This document shows, one piece after another, positions 1-6,872 of a DNA stretch of 64,000 nucleotides. The DNA lies in the NCBI RefSeq assembly GCF_000153465.1, contig NZ_CH672387.1:647180-711179 (forward strand), given 5' to 3'. Position numbers and translations under genes: made by a program. The notes beneath the pieces are model-generated. The model ran no database searches, was not told the DNA's origin, and worked only from the letters and a program-made list of their open reading frames with translations. Source of the DNA: Aurantimonas manganoxydans SI85-9A1. Lineage in GTDB: Bacteria; Pseudomonadota; Alphaproteobacteria; Rhizobiales; Rhizobiaceae. The number at the start of each line of letters is the position of its first letter. The stretch's first letter is position 1.

Positions 1-1
1 A

Positions 2-169
2 CGCGCGCGGGCCGCTGAAACCGACCCGATGGCCTGGCTGTCGATGGATGCCGTCTATGGCGGGCTGAAGGACGAGCCTCGCTTCGCAGAGCCCTTTGCG
101 GACTGGCTGCGCATGCTGGCGGCGAAAGGTACGGCCGACACGCTCCGGACTTATCTCGGGCAAGCGTGA
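2..169 (+). CDS. Mannitol dehydrogenase family protein (C-terminal fragment)
   Basis: Only the last 55 codons are inside the window, read in frame 2 up to the TGA at 167-169. The tail contains DPMAWLSMDAVYGGL, then a PRF element and an AKGTADTLRTYL ending. This resembles the C-terminal helical domain of long-chain polyol dehydrogenases (mannitol 2-dehydrogenase, fructuronate reductase), NAD(P)-dependent enzymes that interconvert polyols or aldonates and ketoses. The catalytic region lies upstream of the window, so the substrate cannot be judged. The family call rests on this short tail alone. Confidence 0.55.
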   Translation, partial: RARAAETDPMAWLSMDAVYGGLKDEPRFAEPFADWLRMLAAKGTADTLRTYLGQA

Positions 170-743
170 CGCGTTCCCGGCTTGCGGACGCGGGCGCGTC
201 CTGCCGAGCTTCCCCATGCAGGTCGATCCGGTCGTTCCCGTAGCCGGCGGATCGCTCTTCATGCCGATTTCCGCATCCCCGGATCAAATCGGCTGGGCTG
301 TCGGCCCGCAAGGTTTCGCAAGGATTACGGATCGCCATTGGCGGGCGCCGCGAGGCATCGCGTGATTAATCATGATCAGATTTGTCATGTTATGATCCGC
401 CGCCGGCGATGGTTCATCTTCGACCGCGCTTGATGACGCCCCGCGCGCGGCGCGGTCGGTATAGCCGCGGGCTGCGCGCACATATTCGTATGGGTTACTC
501 GTCTCCATCCCAATCTGGAAAGTATTGTCGCGCACGCGCACGCGCACGCGCACCGGCTCCGTAGGCACCTATCCGTCCCTCGGCTGCCCTTTCCTTTAGC
601 CGCACAAGCAACTCGGATGAAACGTTCGACGCGGTCACCGCCTTTCTCGGGTCAGGCAACGAGGAACGCTCGGCTGAGCGATCCGCGCCTTCACCCGCCA
701 GTTCGCAGGGTGAACCGCGCATGCGCCGACAAAGGAGACGATC
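170..743. other. Gene-free stretch between the dehydrogenase tail and the ferritin-like gene
   Basis: About 570 bases with no convincing reading frame. It contains an AT-rich patch at about 361-400, unusual for this GC-rich DNA, that includes a TGATTAATCA palindrome and a TGA-N9-TCA pattern at 373-387. A short GC-rich hexamer repeat follows at 531-553. No tRNA-like fold or clear terminator was recognised. It may hold the promoter of the 744 gene, but no consensus promoter could be placed with confidence. Confidence 0.5.
531..553. repeat. Short tandem repeat of CGCACG, about 3.8 copies
   Basis: Three full CGCACG hexamers (531-536, 537-542, 543-548) are followed by a partial copy. The tract lies in the gene-free stretch upstream of the ferritin-like gene. 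Such tracts can vary in length by slippage; no function is evident. Confidence 0.7.
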
Positions 744-1193
744 ATGGTTACGACAGTAGGAACAGAGACGGACATCAAGTCGCTGGTTCGCGATCTCATC
801 ATCCTCGAGCACGACGCCATCGCGGCATATGAGACCTGCATCGAGAATCTGAGCGACAAGAGCCTTGCGACGCAGGTTGCGGCCTTCCGCAAGGATCACC
901 AGCAGCATCTCGACGTGCTGCATGAGATGGCACGCGAACTCTCCTTCGATCCGCCCACCTCGGGCGACATGAAGCAGGTCCTGACCACGGGCAAGGTCGC
1001 GCTGGCCGGTCTCATGGGCGACGCCACGATCCTCAAGGCCATGAAGACCAACGAGGACGACACTGTCGCGGCCTATCGGCGCGCCGCCGACCACGGCGAT
1101 GCGGTGCCGAAGTCCAAGGCCTTCTTCGCCAGCGCGCTGGCCGACGAGGAGCGTCACCGCGCCTGGATGGACAGCACGGCGGCCAGCCTCTGA
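744..1193 (+). CDS. Ferritin-like domain protein (DUF2383-like)
   Basis: A 149-residue, all-helical protein with carboxylate and histidine patterns typical of ferritin-like four-helix bundles: LEHDAIAAYE near residues 27-36, DHQQHLDVLHE near 52-62, and EERHRAWMD near the C-terminus. Such proteins often bind a di-metal site and occur in stress-response loci. The start is supported by AAAGGAG eight bases or so before the ATG. It lies 66 bases upstream of the manganese catalase gene on the same strand, which suggests co-transcription and a role in oxidative or desiccation stress. Whether it stores iron or has any enzymatic activity cannot be told from the sequence. Confidence 0.8.
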   Translation: MVTTVGTETDIKSLVRDLIILEHDAIAAYETCIENLSDKSLATQVAAFRKDHQQHLDVLHEMARELSFDPPTSGDMKQVLTTGKVALAGLMGDATILKAMKTNEDDTVAAYRRAADHGDAVPKSKAFFASALADEERHRAWMDSTAASL

Positions 1194-1259
1194 CCTCCGG
1201 ATATTCCGGCCGCAGCCGACCCCATTGAACCAGATTCACCGAAACTGAAGGGACAGATC

Positions 1260-2084
1260 ATGTTTCACCATTCGTCCAAGCTCCAGTACACCGTCCGCGT
1301 CGACAAGCCCGATCCGCAGTTCGCCAAGCTCCTGCAGCAGGCGATCGGCGGCATCGAGGGCGAGATCCGCGTCGCCATGCAGTATTTCTTCCAGGCCATG
1401 GGCGCGCGCGGCGACGACCGCATCCGCAACCTCCTGATGTCGACGGCGACGGAAGAGCTGTCCCATATCGAGTTCCTCGGCCACGCCGTCGCGCTGAACC
1501 TCGAGGGCGCACCGGTGAGTGCGCAGGAAGAAGCGGCCAAGGATCCGGTGGTCCACGCCATTCTCGGCGGTGCCAATCCGCGCCATCTCCTGTCCTCGGG
1601 CCTGTCCGCCATGCCGGTAAACGCGAACGGCGTGCCCTTCGACCTCAGCCATGTCTATGCCACCGGCAACGTCGCCGCCGACATGATGGCGAATGTCACC
1701 GCCGAGGCCGGCGGCCGCGTGCTGGCGTCGCGGCTCTACAACTGGACCGAGGATGCCGGCATGAAGGACATGCTGTCCTTCCTGATCGCCCGCGACACCA
1801 TGCACCAGCAGCAGTGGCTGGCCGTGCTGGAAGAGATGGGCGGCCTGACGGCATCGCTGCCGGTGCCGAACTCCACGCCGGAGAGCCACGAGGCGACCGA
1901 GCACTCCTACTACTACCTCAACACGCATCTCGACGAGGACGCCCCGCAGGGTCGCTGGGCCTCCGGTCCGTCCCTGGACGGCCGCGGCGAGTTCTCCGTC
2001 AAGGCGCAGCCGGAGCCGCTCGGCCAGAAACCGACGCTCGGCAAGGCCAAGCCGAATTCCGGCGCCCAGACCGAGCAGATCTGA
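1260..2084 (+). CDS. Manganese catalase
   Basis: This 274-residue protein matches the non-heme manganese catalase family, which disproportionates hydrogen peroxide with a di-manganese centre. The expected ligands are present at nearly the positions known from the Lactobacillus enzyme: Glu35, Glu66, His69, Glu149 and His182. The ATG follows AAGGGA with a normal spacing. The C-terminal 70 residues are polar and Pro/Gly-rich, as in the larger family members. Its upstream neighbour is the ferritin-like gene, consistent with a peroxide or desiccation stress unit. A second, unrelated heme catalase is encoded at 52559. The function assignment is strong; its physiological trigger is not visible. Confidence 0.93.
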   Translation: MFHHSSKLQYTVRVDKPDPQFAKLLQQAIGGIEGEIRVAMQYFFQAMGARGDDRIRNLLMSTATEELSHIEFLGHAVALNLEGAPVSAQEEAAKDPVVHAILGGANPRHLLSSGLSAMPVNANGVPFDLSHVYATGNVAADMMANVTAEAGGRVLASRLYNWTEDAGMKDMLSFLIARDTMHQQQWLAVLEEMGGLTASLPVPNSTPESHEATEHSYYYLNTHLDEDAPQGRWASGPSLDGRGEFSVKAQPEPLGQKPTLGKAKPNSGAQTEQI

Positions 2085-2096
2085 GCCTGCGACATG

Positions 2097-2122
2097 GTCG
2101 GGCGGGACACCCCCCGCCTGAC
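2097..2122. terminator. Putative stem-loop between convergent genes
   Basis: A ten-base-pair stem (2097-2106 with 2113-2122, one G-U pair) with a six-base loop lies between the stops of the manganese catalase and DNA polymerase IV genes. No strong T-tract follows on either strand, so efficient intrinsic termination is uncertain. Confidence 0.45.
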
Positions 2123-2206
2123 ACTCCTTAATATCCGATGCGACACGCGCCGGTCTCGTCCCGCCCTTGGCGGCGGCGGGGCCGGCGTGGTCGTTGCCGC
2201 TCTGCT

Positions 2207-3406
2207 TCAGAGCGGCAGGCTGAACTGCGTGGGCGTTTCGTCCGACATACCCTCGCGTATGAGCGAGGAAAGCGCGACGCCGAGAAGCCGCACCCCCTTG
2301 TCGAAGGGCATGGCCGCGCCGAGCAGGGAGAGTGCGATGCGTTCGAGATCGTCGCGCGAGGCGACCGGCTGGACCGCGGAGCGGGCCCGGGTGATCTGTT
2401 GAAAATCGGCAAACTTGACCTTCAGCGTGACCGTGCGGCCGCGAATGGTGCTGGTCTCGCAATAGCGCCAGACCTTGTCGAGGATCGGCTGCAGCGCCTC
2501 GCGCATCTCGTCGAAGGCGAAGAGATCGGCGCCGAAGGTGTTTTCCGCGCCGACCGACTTGCGGATGCGATTGGCGCGCACCGGGCGTTCGTCGATGCCG
2601 CGCGAGATGGAATAGTAATAGGGGCCGGTCTTGCCGAAATGCTCCTGCAGGAAGGGGAGCGATTTGTCGTGAAGGTCGCGCCCGGTGTGAATGCCGAAGC
2701 GCTGCATCTTGGCCGCCGTTGCCGGGCCGACGCCATGGAAGCGGCCGATCGGAAGATCCTCGACGAAGCCCGGACCCATGGCCGGCGTGACGACGAAGAT
2801 CCCGTCCGGCTTGCGGTAGTCGGACGCCAGCTTGGCAAGGAACTTGTTGTAGGACACGCCGGCCGAGGCGGTCAGCCCGGTCACCTCGCGGATGCGCTGG
2901 CGGATCATCTCCGCGATCTGCGTGGCGGAGGGGATGTCGTGAAGGTTCTCGGTGACGTCGAGATAGGCCTCGTCCAGCGACAGCGGCTCGATGATCGGCG
3001 TGTGCTCGGCGAAGATCGCCCGGATCTCGGCCGAGATCGCCTTGTAGACCTCGAAGCGCGGCTTGACGAAGATCAGGTCGGGGCAGCGCCGCCGCGCGGT
3101 GACCGAGGGCATGGCCGAACGCACGCCGTACACACGCGCCTCGTAGCTCGCCGCCGCCACGACCCCGCGTTCGCGCGAGCCGCCGACCGCGACGGGGCGC
3201 CCGCGCAGGGACGGATCGTCCCGCTGCTCGACCGAGGCATAGAAGGCGTCCATGTCGATATGGATGATCTTGCGCTGCCTGGCGGGCGCGACGGGCTGCA
3301 CGTCCGGCGCGTCCTCCGCCGCCGGCATGTGCGTTTCCCGCACGATCGCGTTGTCTGGGGGCGCCTCGTCCATCCGCCTGCCGTCGTCACCACATCCGCC
3401 CGACAT
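2207..3406 (-). CDS. dinB: DNA polymerase IV (Y-family, DinB)
   Basis: A translesion polymerase that copies damaged templates without proofreading. The Y-family signature is clear: IHIDMDAFYASVEQ starting at residue 48, with Asp51 as a metal ligand, and SLDEAYLD at 143-150 with catalytic Asp145 and Glu146. A helix-hairpin-helix region (LPIGRFHGVGPATAAKM) and a C-terminal little-finger domain follow. The length of 399 residues is near normal, but the first 45 residues are an unconserved extension. Starts at 3373 or 3328 are therefore possible; the 3406 ATG has an AGGGCGGA just upstream. It stands alone, convergent with the catalase gene. No LexA box was identified. Confidence 0.93.
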   Translation of the reverse strand: MSGGCGDDGRRMDEAPPDNAIVRETHMPAAEDAPDVQPVAPARQRKIIHIDMDAFYASVEQRDDPSLRGRPVAVGGSRERGVVAAASYEARVYGVRSAMPSVTARRRCPDLIFVKPRFEVYKAISAEIRAIFAEHTPIIEPLSLDEAYLDVTENLHDIPSATQIAEMIRQRIREVTGLTASAGVSYNKFLAKLASDYRKPDGIFVVTPAMGPGFVEDLPIGRFHGVGPATAAKMQRFGIHTGRDLHDKSLPFLQEHFGKTGPYYYSISRGIDERPVRANRIRKSVGAENTFGADLFAFDEMREALQPILDKVWRYCETSTIRGRTVTLKVKFADFQQITRARSAVQPVASRDDLERIALSLLGAAMPFDKGVRLLGVALSSLIREGMSDETPTQFSLPL

Positions 3407-3595
3407 TCCGCCCTGCGTGGTCGCGCTGGCGGGCTAAGGCTCCGCGCGGCGCGCACCGGGGCGTGGCGGTTCGGCGTTTGTTCGACCTAGCAGAAACGCG
3501 CCGGACTGGCTGCAGCAAAACCGTGACATCATGTCCTGCCGTACGCCTTGCTTCCGGCGATTGGCGCCATGGCACGCCGCACCTAGATAGCGCGC

Positions 3596-3891
3596 ATGGC
3601 GGGGCAGAAGGGCAGGCGTGACGAGGCGGAGGAGTGTTGGCTGTGCGGCCGGACGCTGGGCCGTCGCATCGAATGGCATCATCCGCAGCCCAAGAGCCGC
3701 GGCGGACGACAGGTCGTCCCGGTCCATCCGATCTGCCATCGCACCATCCATGCCAGCTTCACCAATGCGGAGCTCGACCGGATGACGGCGGACGGGACTC
3801 CCTCGCGCAGCATCCCCGCATTGCGCGGTTCCTCGGCTGGATCGCCGGCAAGCCGCCGGATTTCCACGCGCCGACCCGCAAGAAGATCTGA
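3596..3891 (+). pseudogene. HNH endonuclease-like gene with a one-base frameshift
   Basis: The first part (frame starting 3596) encodes a small HNH protein: CWLCGRTLG, then IEWHHPQPKSRGG and VPVHPICHRTIH, giving the two CxxC-like and HH/H metal and catalytic elements. After about codon 67 the frame degenerates. The expected family C-terminus (QHPRIARFLGWIAGKPPDF) continues one frame over and ends at the TGA at 3889-3891. Restoring one G in the GGG run at 3794-3796 would join the two parts into a protein of about 98 residues. This is either a real inactivating deletion or a homopolymer sequencing error. The zinc and catalytic motifs all lie before the shift, so a truncated active product is conceivable. 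Confidence 0.8.
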
Positions 3892-3992
3892 CCCCGGCGA
3901 CAGTGGCGGCCGTACATTCGCGTTGGAACCTTGCGCGCGCTGCATCGCTCTTGCCACGCGCCATCGCCTGCAATGGGAAAATCCGGCCTGTC

Positions 3993-4607
3993 ATGACCCA
4001 GCCCAGCATCAGCCTTGTCGGCAACGCCCCGCATGAGCGGGACCGCTCCGCCTCGATCGACGCCAGCGAGAGCGTCATCCGCATCAACAATTGCTTCGGC
4101 CTCGGCGGGGTCAATGGCAGTCGCACGACGCATCTCTTCCTGATCAATTGCGGCGGGCAGATGCGGGAATGGCTGGACGATCCGGACTTTCTCGCACGTC
4201 CGGCGGTGGCGCAGGCCGGCGAGATCCTGCTGCCGATCCATCCGGGCAAGGACGATCTCGTCGAACCTCCGCTCGATGATGCAGAACGCTCGGCACCCGA
4301 TGCCCGCAACTGGGCGCCCGAGGCCGAAGCGCGGCTGCGTGCCAACGGCCGGTCCGTGACCCGGGTCGAGGTCGACATCTTCCTGCGGGCATGCGCCGTC
4401 ATCGGCTACGGGCGGCCGCTGCGCGACATGAGCGCGCCTTCCACCGGTCTTATCGCGCTCCTCTGGGCGCTCGAGACGTTCGACAACCCGATCGATGTCT
4501 ACGGCTTCGGCTTCGACGGCTGGGACGGACATCGCTGGAGTCGCGAACGGGCGCTCTTCGAGACGATGCACGGCGAGGGCCGGGTGCGGCTGCATCCGCT
4601 TTCCTGA
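3993..4607 (+). CDS. GT29/sialyltransferase-like domain protein
   Basis: A 204-residue protein that opens with SISLVGNAP, followed by a nucleotide-sugar-binding-like SVIRINNC. Its conserved C-terminal block has SAPSTGLIALLWALE, VYGFGFDGW and H-W-SRER. This pattern occurs in GT29-like proteins that are often labelled urease operon accessory proteins in alphaproteobacteria. No urease gene is in the window; instead it leads a run of glycosyltransferases. The start at 3993 places SISLVGN at the N-terminus; a frame extends 30 codons upstream without conservation. A weak EcfG-like sequence (GGAAC-N16-CGCT, 3925-3949) lies just upstream. The donor and acceptor are unknown. Confidence 0.65.
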   Translation: MTQPSISLVGNAPHERDRSASIDASESVIRINNCFGLGGVNGSRTTHLFLINCGGQMREWLDDPDFLARPAVAQAGEILLPIHPGKDDLVEPPLDDAERSAPDARNWAPEAEARLRANGRSVTRVEVDIFLRACAVIGYGRPLRDMSAPSTGLIALLWALETFDNPIDVYGFGFDGWDGHRWSRERALFETMHGEGRVRLHPLS

Positions 4608-4848
4608 CCGCGACGCATCGTCGCTTTCGCGAAGCGTCCTGCCGGTGCGGCGGCATGTTCGCGTGCTGGCTGCGTTCTCGATGCGAGATTTTCGTTTGCC
4701 GCGACCATGAATCGGCAGCCGGGCCGGGCCGCCGCGCTACCTGCCATGTCCTGTTTCCCATCGATCGAAAGCACGACATGGCAGCGTTCGACATCCATTT
4801 CGCGAGCGGCACCGGCCCGTGGTCCCTCATCCAGCGGGAGGGCCGGGC

Positions 4849-5973
4849 ATGACCAGGCCGATTGCCTTCTTCGTGCATCACCAGGGGCGCGGGCATGCCA
4901 ACCGGACGATGGCGCTGGTCGAGGCGTTTTCGCGCACGCGGCCGGTGTCGGTGCTGACGGCGGGGCCGCATCTGTTCGAGGGCTTCTCGCGCGATATCGA
5001 GCTGATCACCCTGCCGAACATGATCGGCGCCGGCGTGCCGACGGAGCGGCTCTATGCCGAGCCGACACCGCCGGCGCTGCATTGCGTGCCGTTGGGGCTG
5101 AAGGAAATGCGCGGCACGATGCGCGCCATCATCGACCATCTCGACGCGCGTGACGTCGGGCTGTTCGTCGTGGACGTCTCGTCGGAGATCGCGCTCCTGT
5201 CGCGGATCGCCTCGGTCCCGGCCGTGCAGATCCGCATGCATGGCGACCGGTCGGATACCGGCCATATCGCCAGCTACGAATCCAGCGTCGGCATGCTGGC
5301 CCCCTTCGACGAGAGTCTCGAACAGGACGATTATCCGGCGCATCTGCGCGCCAAGACCTTCTATTCGGGCGGGCTCTGCACGACCCGCGATCCGGTGTCG
5401 ACGCGCGAGGCGGCGCGGCGCAAGCTGGGGCTTGATCCGACCCGCGAAACCATTGTCGTCCTCACCGGCGGGGGCGGCGCCGGCACGCCCTATGCGCCGC
5501 TCACCGTCGGCGCGCGCGCCCTCCCGGACGCCGACTGGCTGGTGCTCGGGCCGACTCTGAAGGAAGGCCACGAGACCGACTTCTCCAATCTGCGCGAACT
5601 CGGCTGGGTGTCGAACGTCACCGACTATCTCGCGGCGGCCGATATCGTCGTGGCGTCCGCGGGCGACAACACGGTCACCGAGATCGCGCGGGTCGGCCGG
5701 CCGCTCGTGATCGCCCCGGAATGGCGCTATTTCAACGAGCAGATCCGCAAGGCCGAGGCGATTGCCGCGGTGGGCGCGGCCGTCCACGCACAGCGCTGGC
5801 CGGGCGATCTTGCCGGCTGGCAGGGCCTGATGGAGGAGGCGCGGCGGCTCGATCCGGCGCGGATCGCACCGCTCTATCGCAAGGATGCTGCGCAAAGAGC
5901 GGCGACCTGGCTGGAAAGCCTGACGGACGAATTGTGGGGCGAGGGCCAGCAGCCGCTGGCCGCCACCGGCTAG
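4849..5973 (+). CDS. MurG-like GT-B glycosyltransferase
   Basis: A 374-residue GT-B fold protein. The N-terminal acceptor domain begins with IAFFVHHQGRGHANRT, a glycine-rich loop typical of MurG/GT28-like and related enzymes. The C-terminal donor domain carries LTGGGGAGT and SAGDNTVTEIARVGRPLVIAPE, the nucleotide-sugar-binding signature. The ATG at 4849 directly follows a GGGAGGGCCGGGC purine-rich stretch and precedes the first beta strand. It has no neighbour indicating peptidoglycan synthesis, so a role in lipid or polysaccharide glycosylation is more likely than true MurG. It is convergent with the GT2 gene at 6009. Confidence 0.8.
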   Translation: MTRPIAFFVHHQGRGHANRTMALVEAFSRTRPVSVLTAGPHLFEGFSRDIELITLPNMIGAGVPTERLYAEPTPPALHCVPLGLKEMRGTMRAIIDHLDARDVGLFVVDVSSEIALLSRIASVPAVQIRMHGDRSDTGHIASYESSVGMLAPFDESLEQDDYPAHLRAKTFYSGGLCTTRDPVSTREAARRKLGLDPTRETIVVLTGGGGAGTPYAPLTVGARALPDADWLVLGPTLKEGHETDFSNLRELGWVSNVTDYLAAADIVVASAGDNTVTEIARVGRPLVIAPEWRYFNEQIRKAEAIAAVGAAVHAQRWPGDLAGWQGLMEEARRLDPARIAPLYRKDAAQRAATWLESLTDELWGEGQQPLAATG

Positions 5974-6008
5974 AACGCCCGAAGCCGCGTTCGGCGCCGC
6001 TTCGTGCC

Positions 6009-6872
6009 CTAGCTGAAGCGGACGCTGTCCGGCTGGCGGGCGGCGGCCATCTCTTCGGGTGTCGGCCGGCGCCGCGCGACGATCTCGTCGCCAGCGGGGT
6101 CCCAGTCGATCAGGCCCCGATCAGCGAACTGGCCGAGCCAGTAATCCATGCACCAGCGGCGATGCTTGGCATGGAAGCGGCGGGCATTGGCCAGAATGGC
6201 GTCGAAATGCGGCAGCGGCGGCACATGGACGGTGTGGTGCTGGTGATAGGCGCGGGCCCCGGCCGTCCAGTAGAGCGGCACGCCGGCCGGATCGAGACGC
6301 GCGGCAAGATCGGTCTCTTCACCGCCATAGCCGATGAAGCGTTCGTCCATGCCGCCGAGCCGCTGCCAGGTGGCCTTGCGCACCGCAAAGGAGAGCCCCC
6401 AGAACTCGCCCGTATTCGCCTCGCGTCGCAAGCCGGCGCGGGGCATGTCCGGCTTGGACGGATGCACGATGCCGACGGCGTCGAGCGCGTCGAAGTCGAG
6501 CGCGCCGTCGATGGCGCCGCCCGGCAGATACAGGACCTCGCCGAGGAAGAAGCCGTCGGTCTGCGCGCAGGCGTCAGTGAAGCGCGCGACGAGGCCAGGT
6601 GCGGCGACGCAGTCCACATCGAGGAAGATCAGCGTCTCGCCCGTCGCCGCCTCGGCGGCGCGATTGCGTGCCGCGGCCAGGGGCAGGGCTTCGCCCGGCA
6701 CCGTGAACTGGCGCACCGGGATCCCGATCTCCGGCAGGTCCGGCTCGATCGCCGGCTGCATGCAGGCGATGACGAGTTCGTCCGGCTTGCGGGTCTGTTG
6801 GCGCAGGCTCTCCATCAGGTTCAGAAGATGCGGCCGCCGGTTGCGGGTCAGGGTGAGGACGCTGACCGTCAC
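6009..6872 (-). CDS. Glycosyltransferase family 2
   Basis: A 287-residue GT-A enzyme that transfers a sugar from a nucleotide donor, usually with inversion. It shows VSVLTLTRNRRPHLLNLMES at the N-terminus, LPLAAARNRAAEAATGETLIFLDVDC with the metal-binding DVD near residue 95, and GGMDERFIGYGGEETDLAARL, the acceptor-site ED motif. No membrane segment is visible, so it is cytoplasmic or peripheral. Its ATG overlaps the TGA of the sucrose-phosphate synthase/phosphatase gene by four bases (ATGA), implying translational coupling. It may act on the same product or pathway as that enzyme. Confidence 0.87.
   Translation of the reverse strand: MTVSVLTLTRNRRPHLLNLMESLRQQTRKPDELVIACMQPAIEPDLPEIGIPVRQFTVPGEALPLAAARNRAAEAATGETLIFLDVDCVAAPGLVARFTDACAQTDGFFLGEVLYLPGGAIDGALDFDALDAVGIVHPSKPDMPRAGLRREANTGEFWGLSFAVRKATWQRLGGMDERFIGYGGEETDLAARLDPAGVPLYWTAGARAYHQHHTVHVPPLPHFDAILANARRFHAKHRRWCMDYWLGQFADRGLIDWDPAGDEIVARRRPTPEEMAAARQPDSVRFS

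Noticed and set aside
373-387. TGATCAGATTTGTCA, another TGA-N9-TCA pattern in the gene-free stretch
   Set aside because: It lies over 350 bases from the nearest gene start and not before an iron-uptake gene; a six-base pattern like this occurs by chance.
531-553. Hexamer repeat as a possible CRISPR or regulatory array
   Set aside because: There are no spacers and under four short copies; it is a simple microsatellite-like tract.
2138-3490. A 450-codon plus-strand frame opposite DNA polymerase IV
   Set aside because: Composition is that of a reverse-strand shadow and no domain is recognisable, while the minus strand holds a clear DinB.
3925-3949. GGAAC-N16-CGCT before the GT29-like gene as an EcfG promoter
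   Set aside because: The -10 has one mismatch and such partial matches are expected by chance; noted in the gene entry only.
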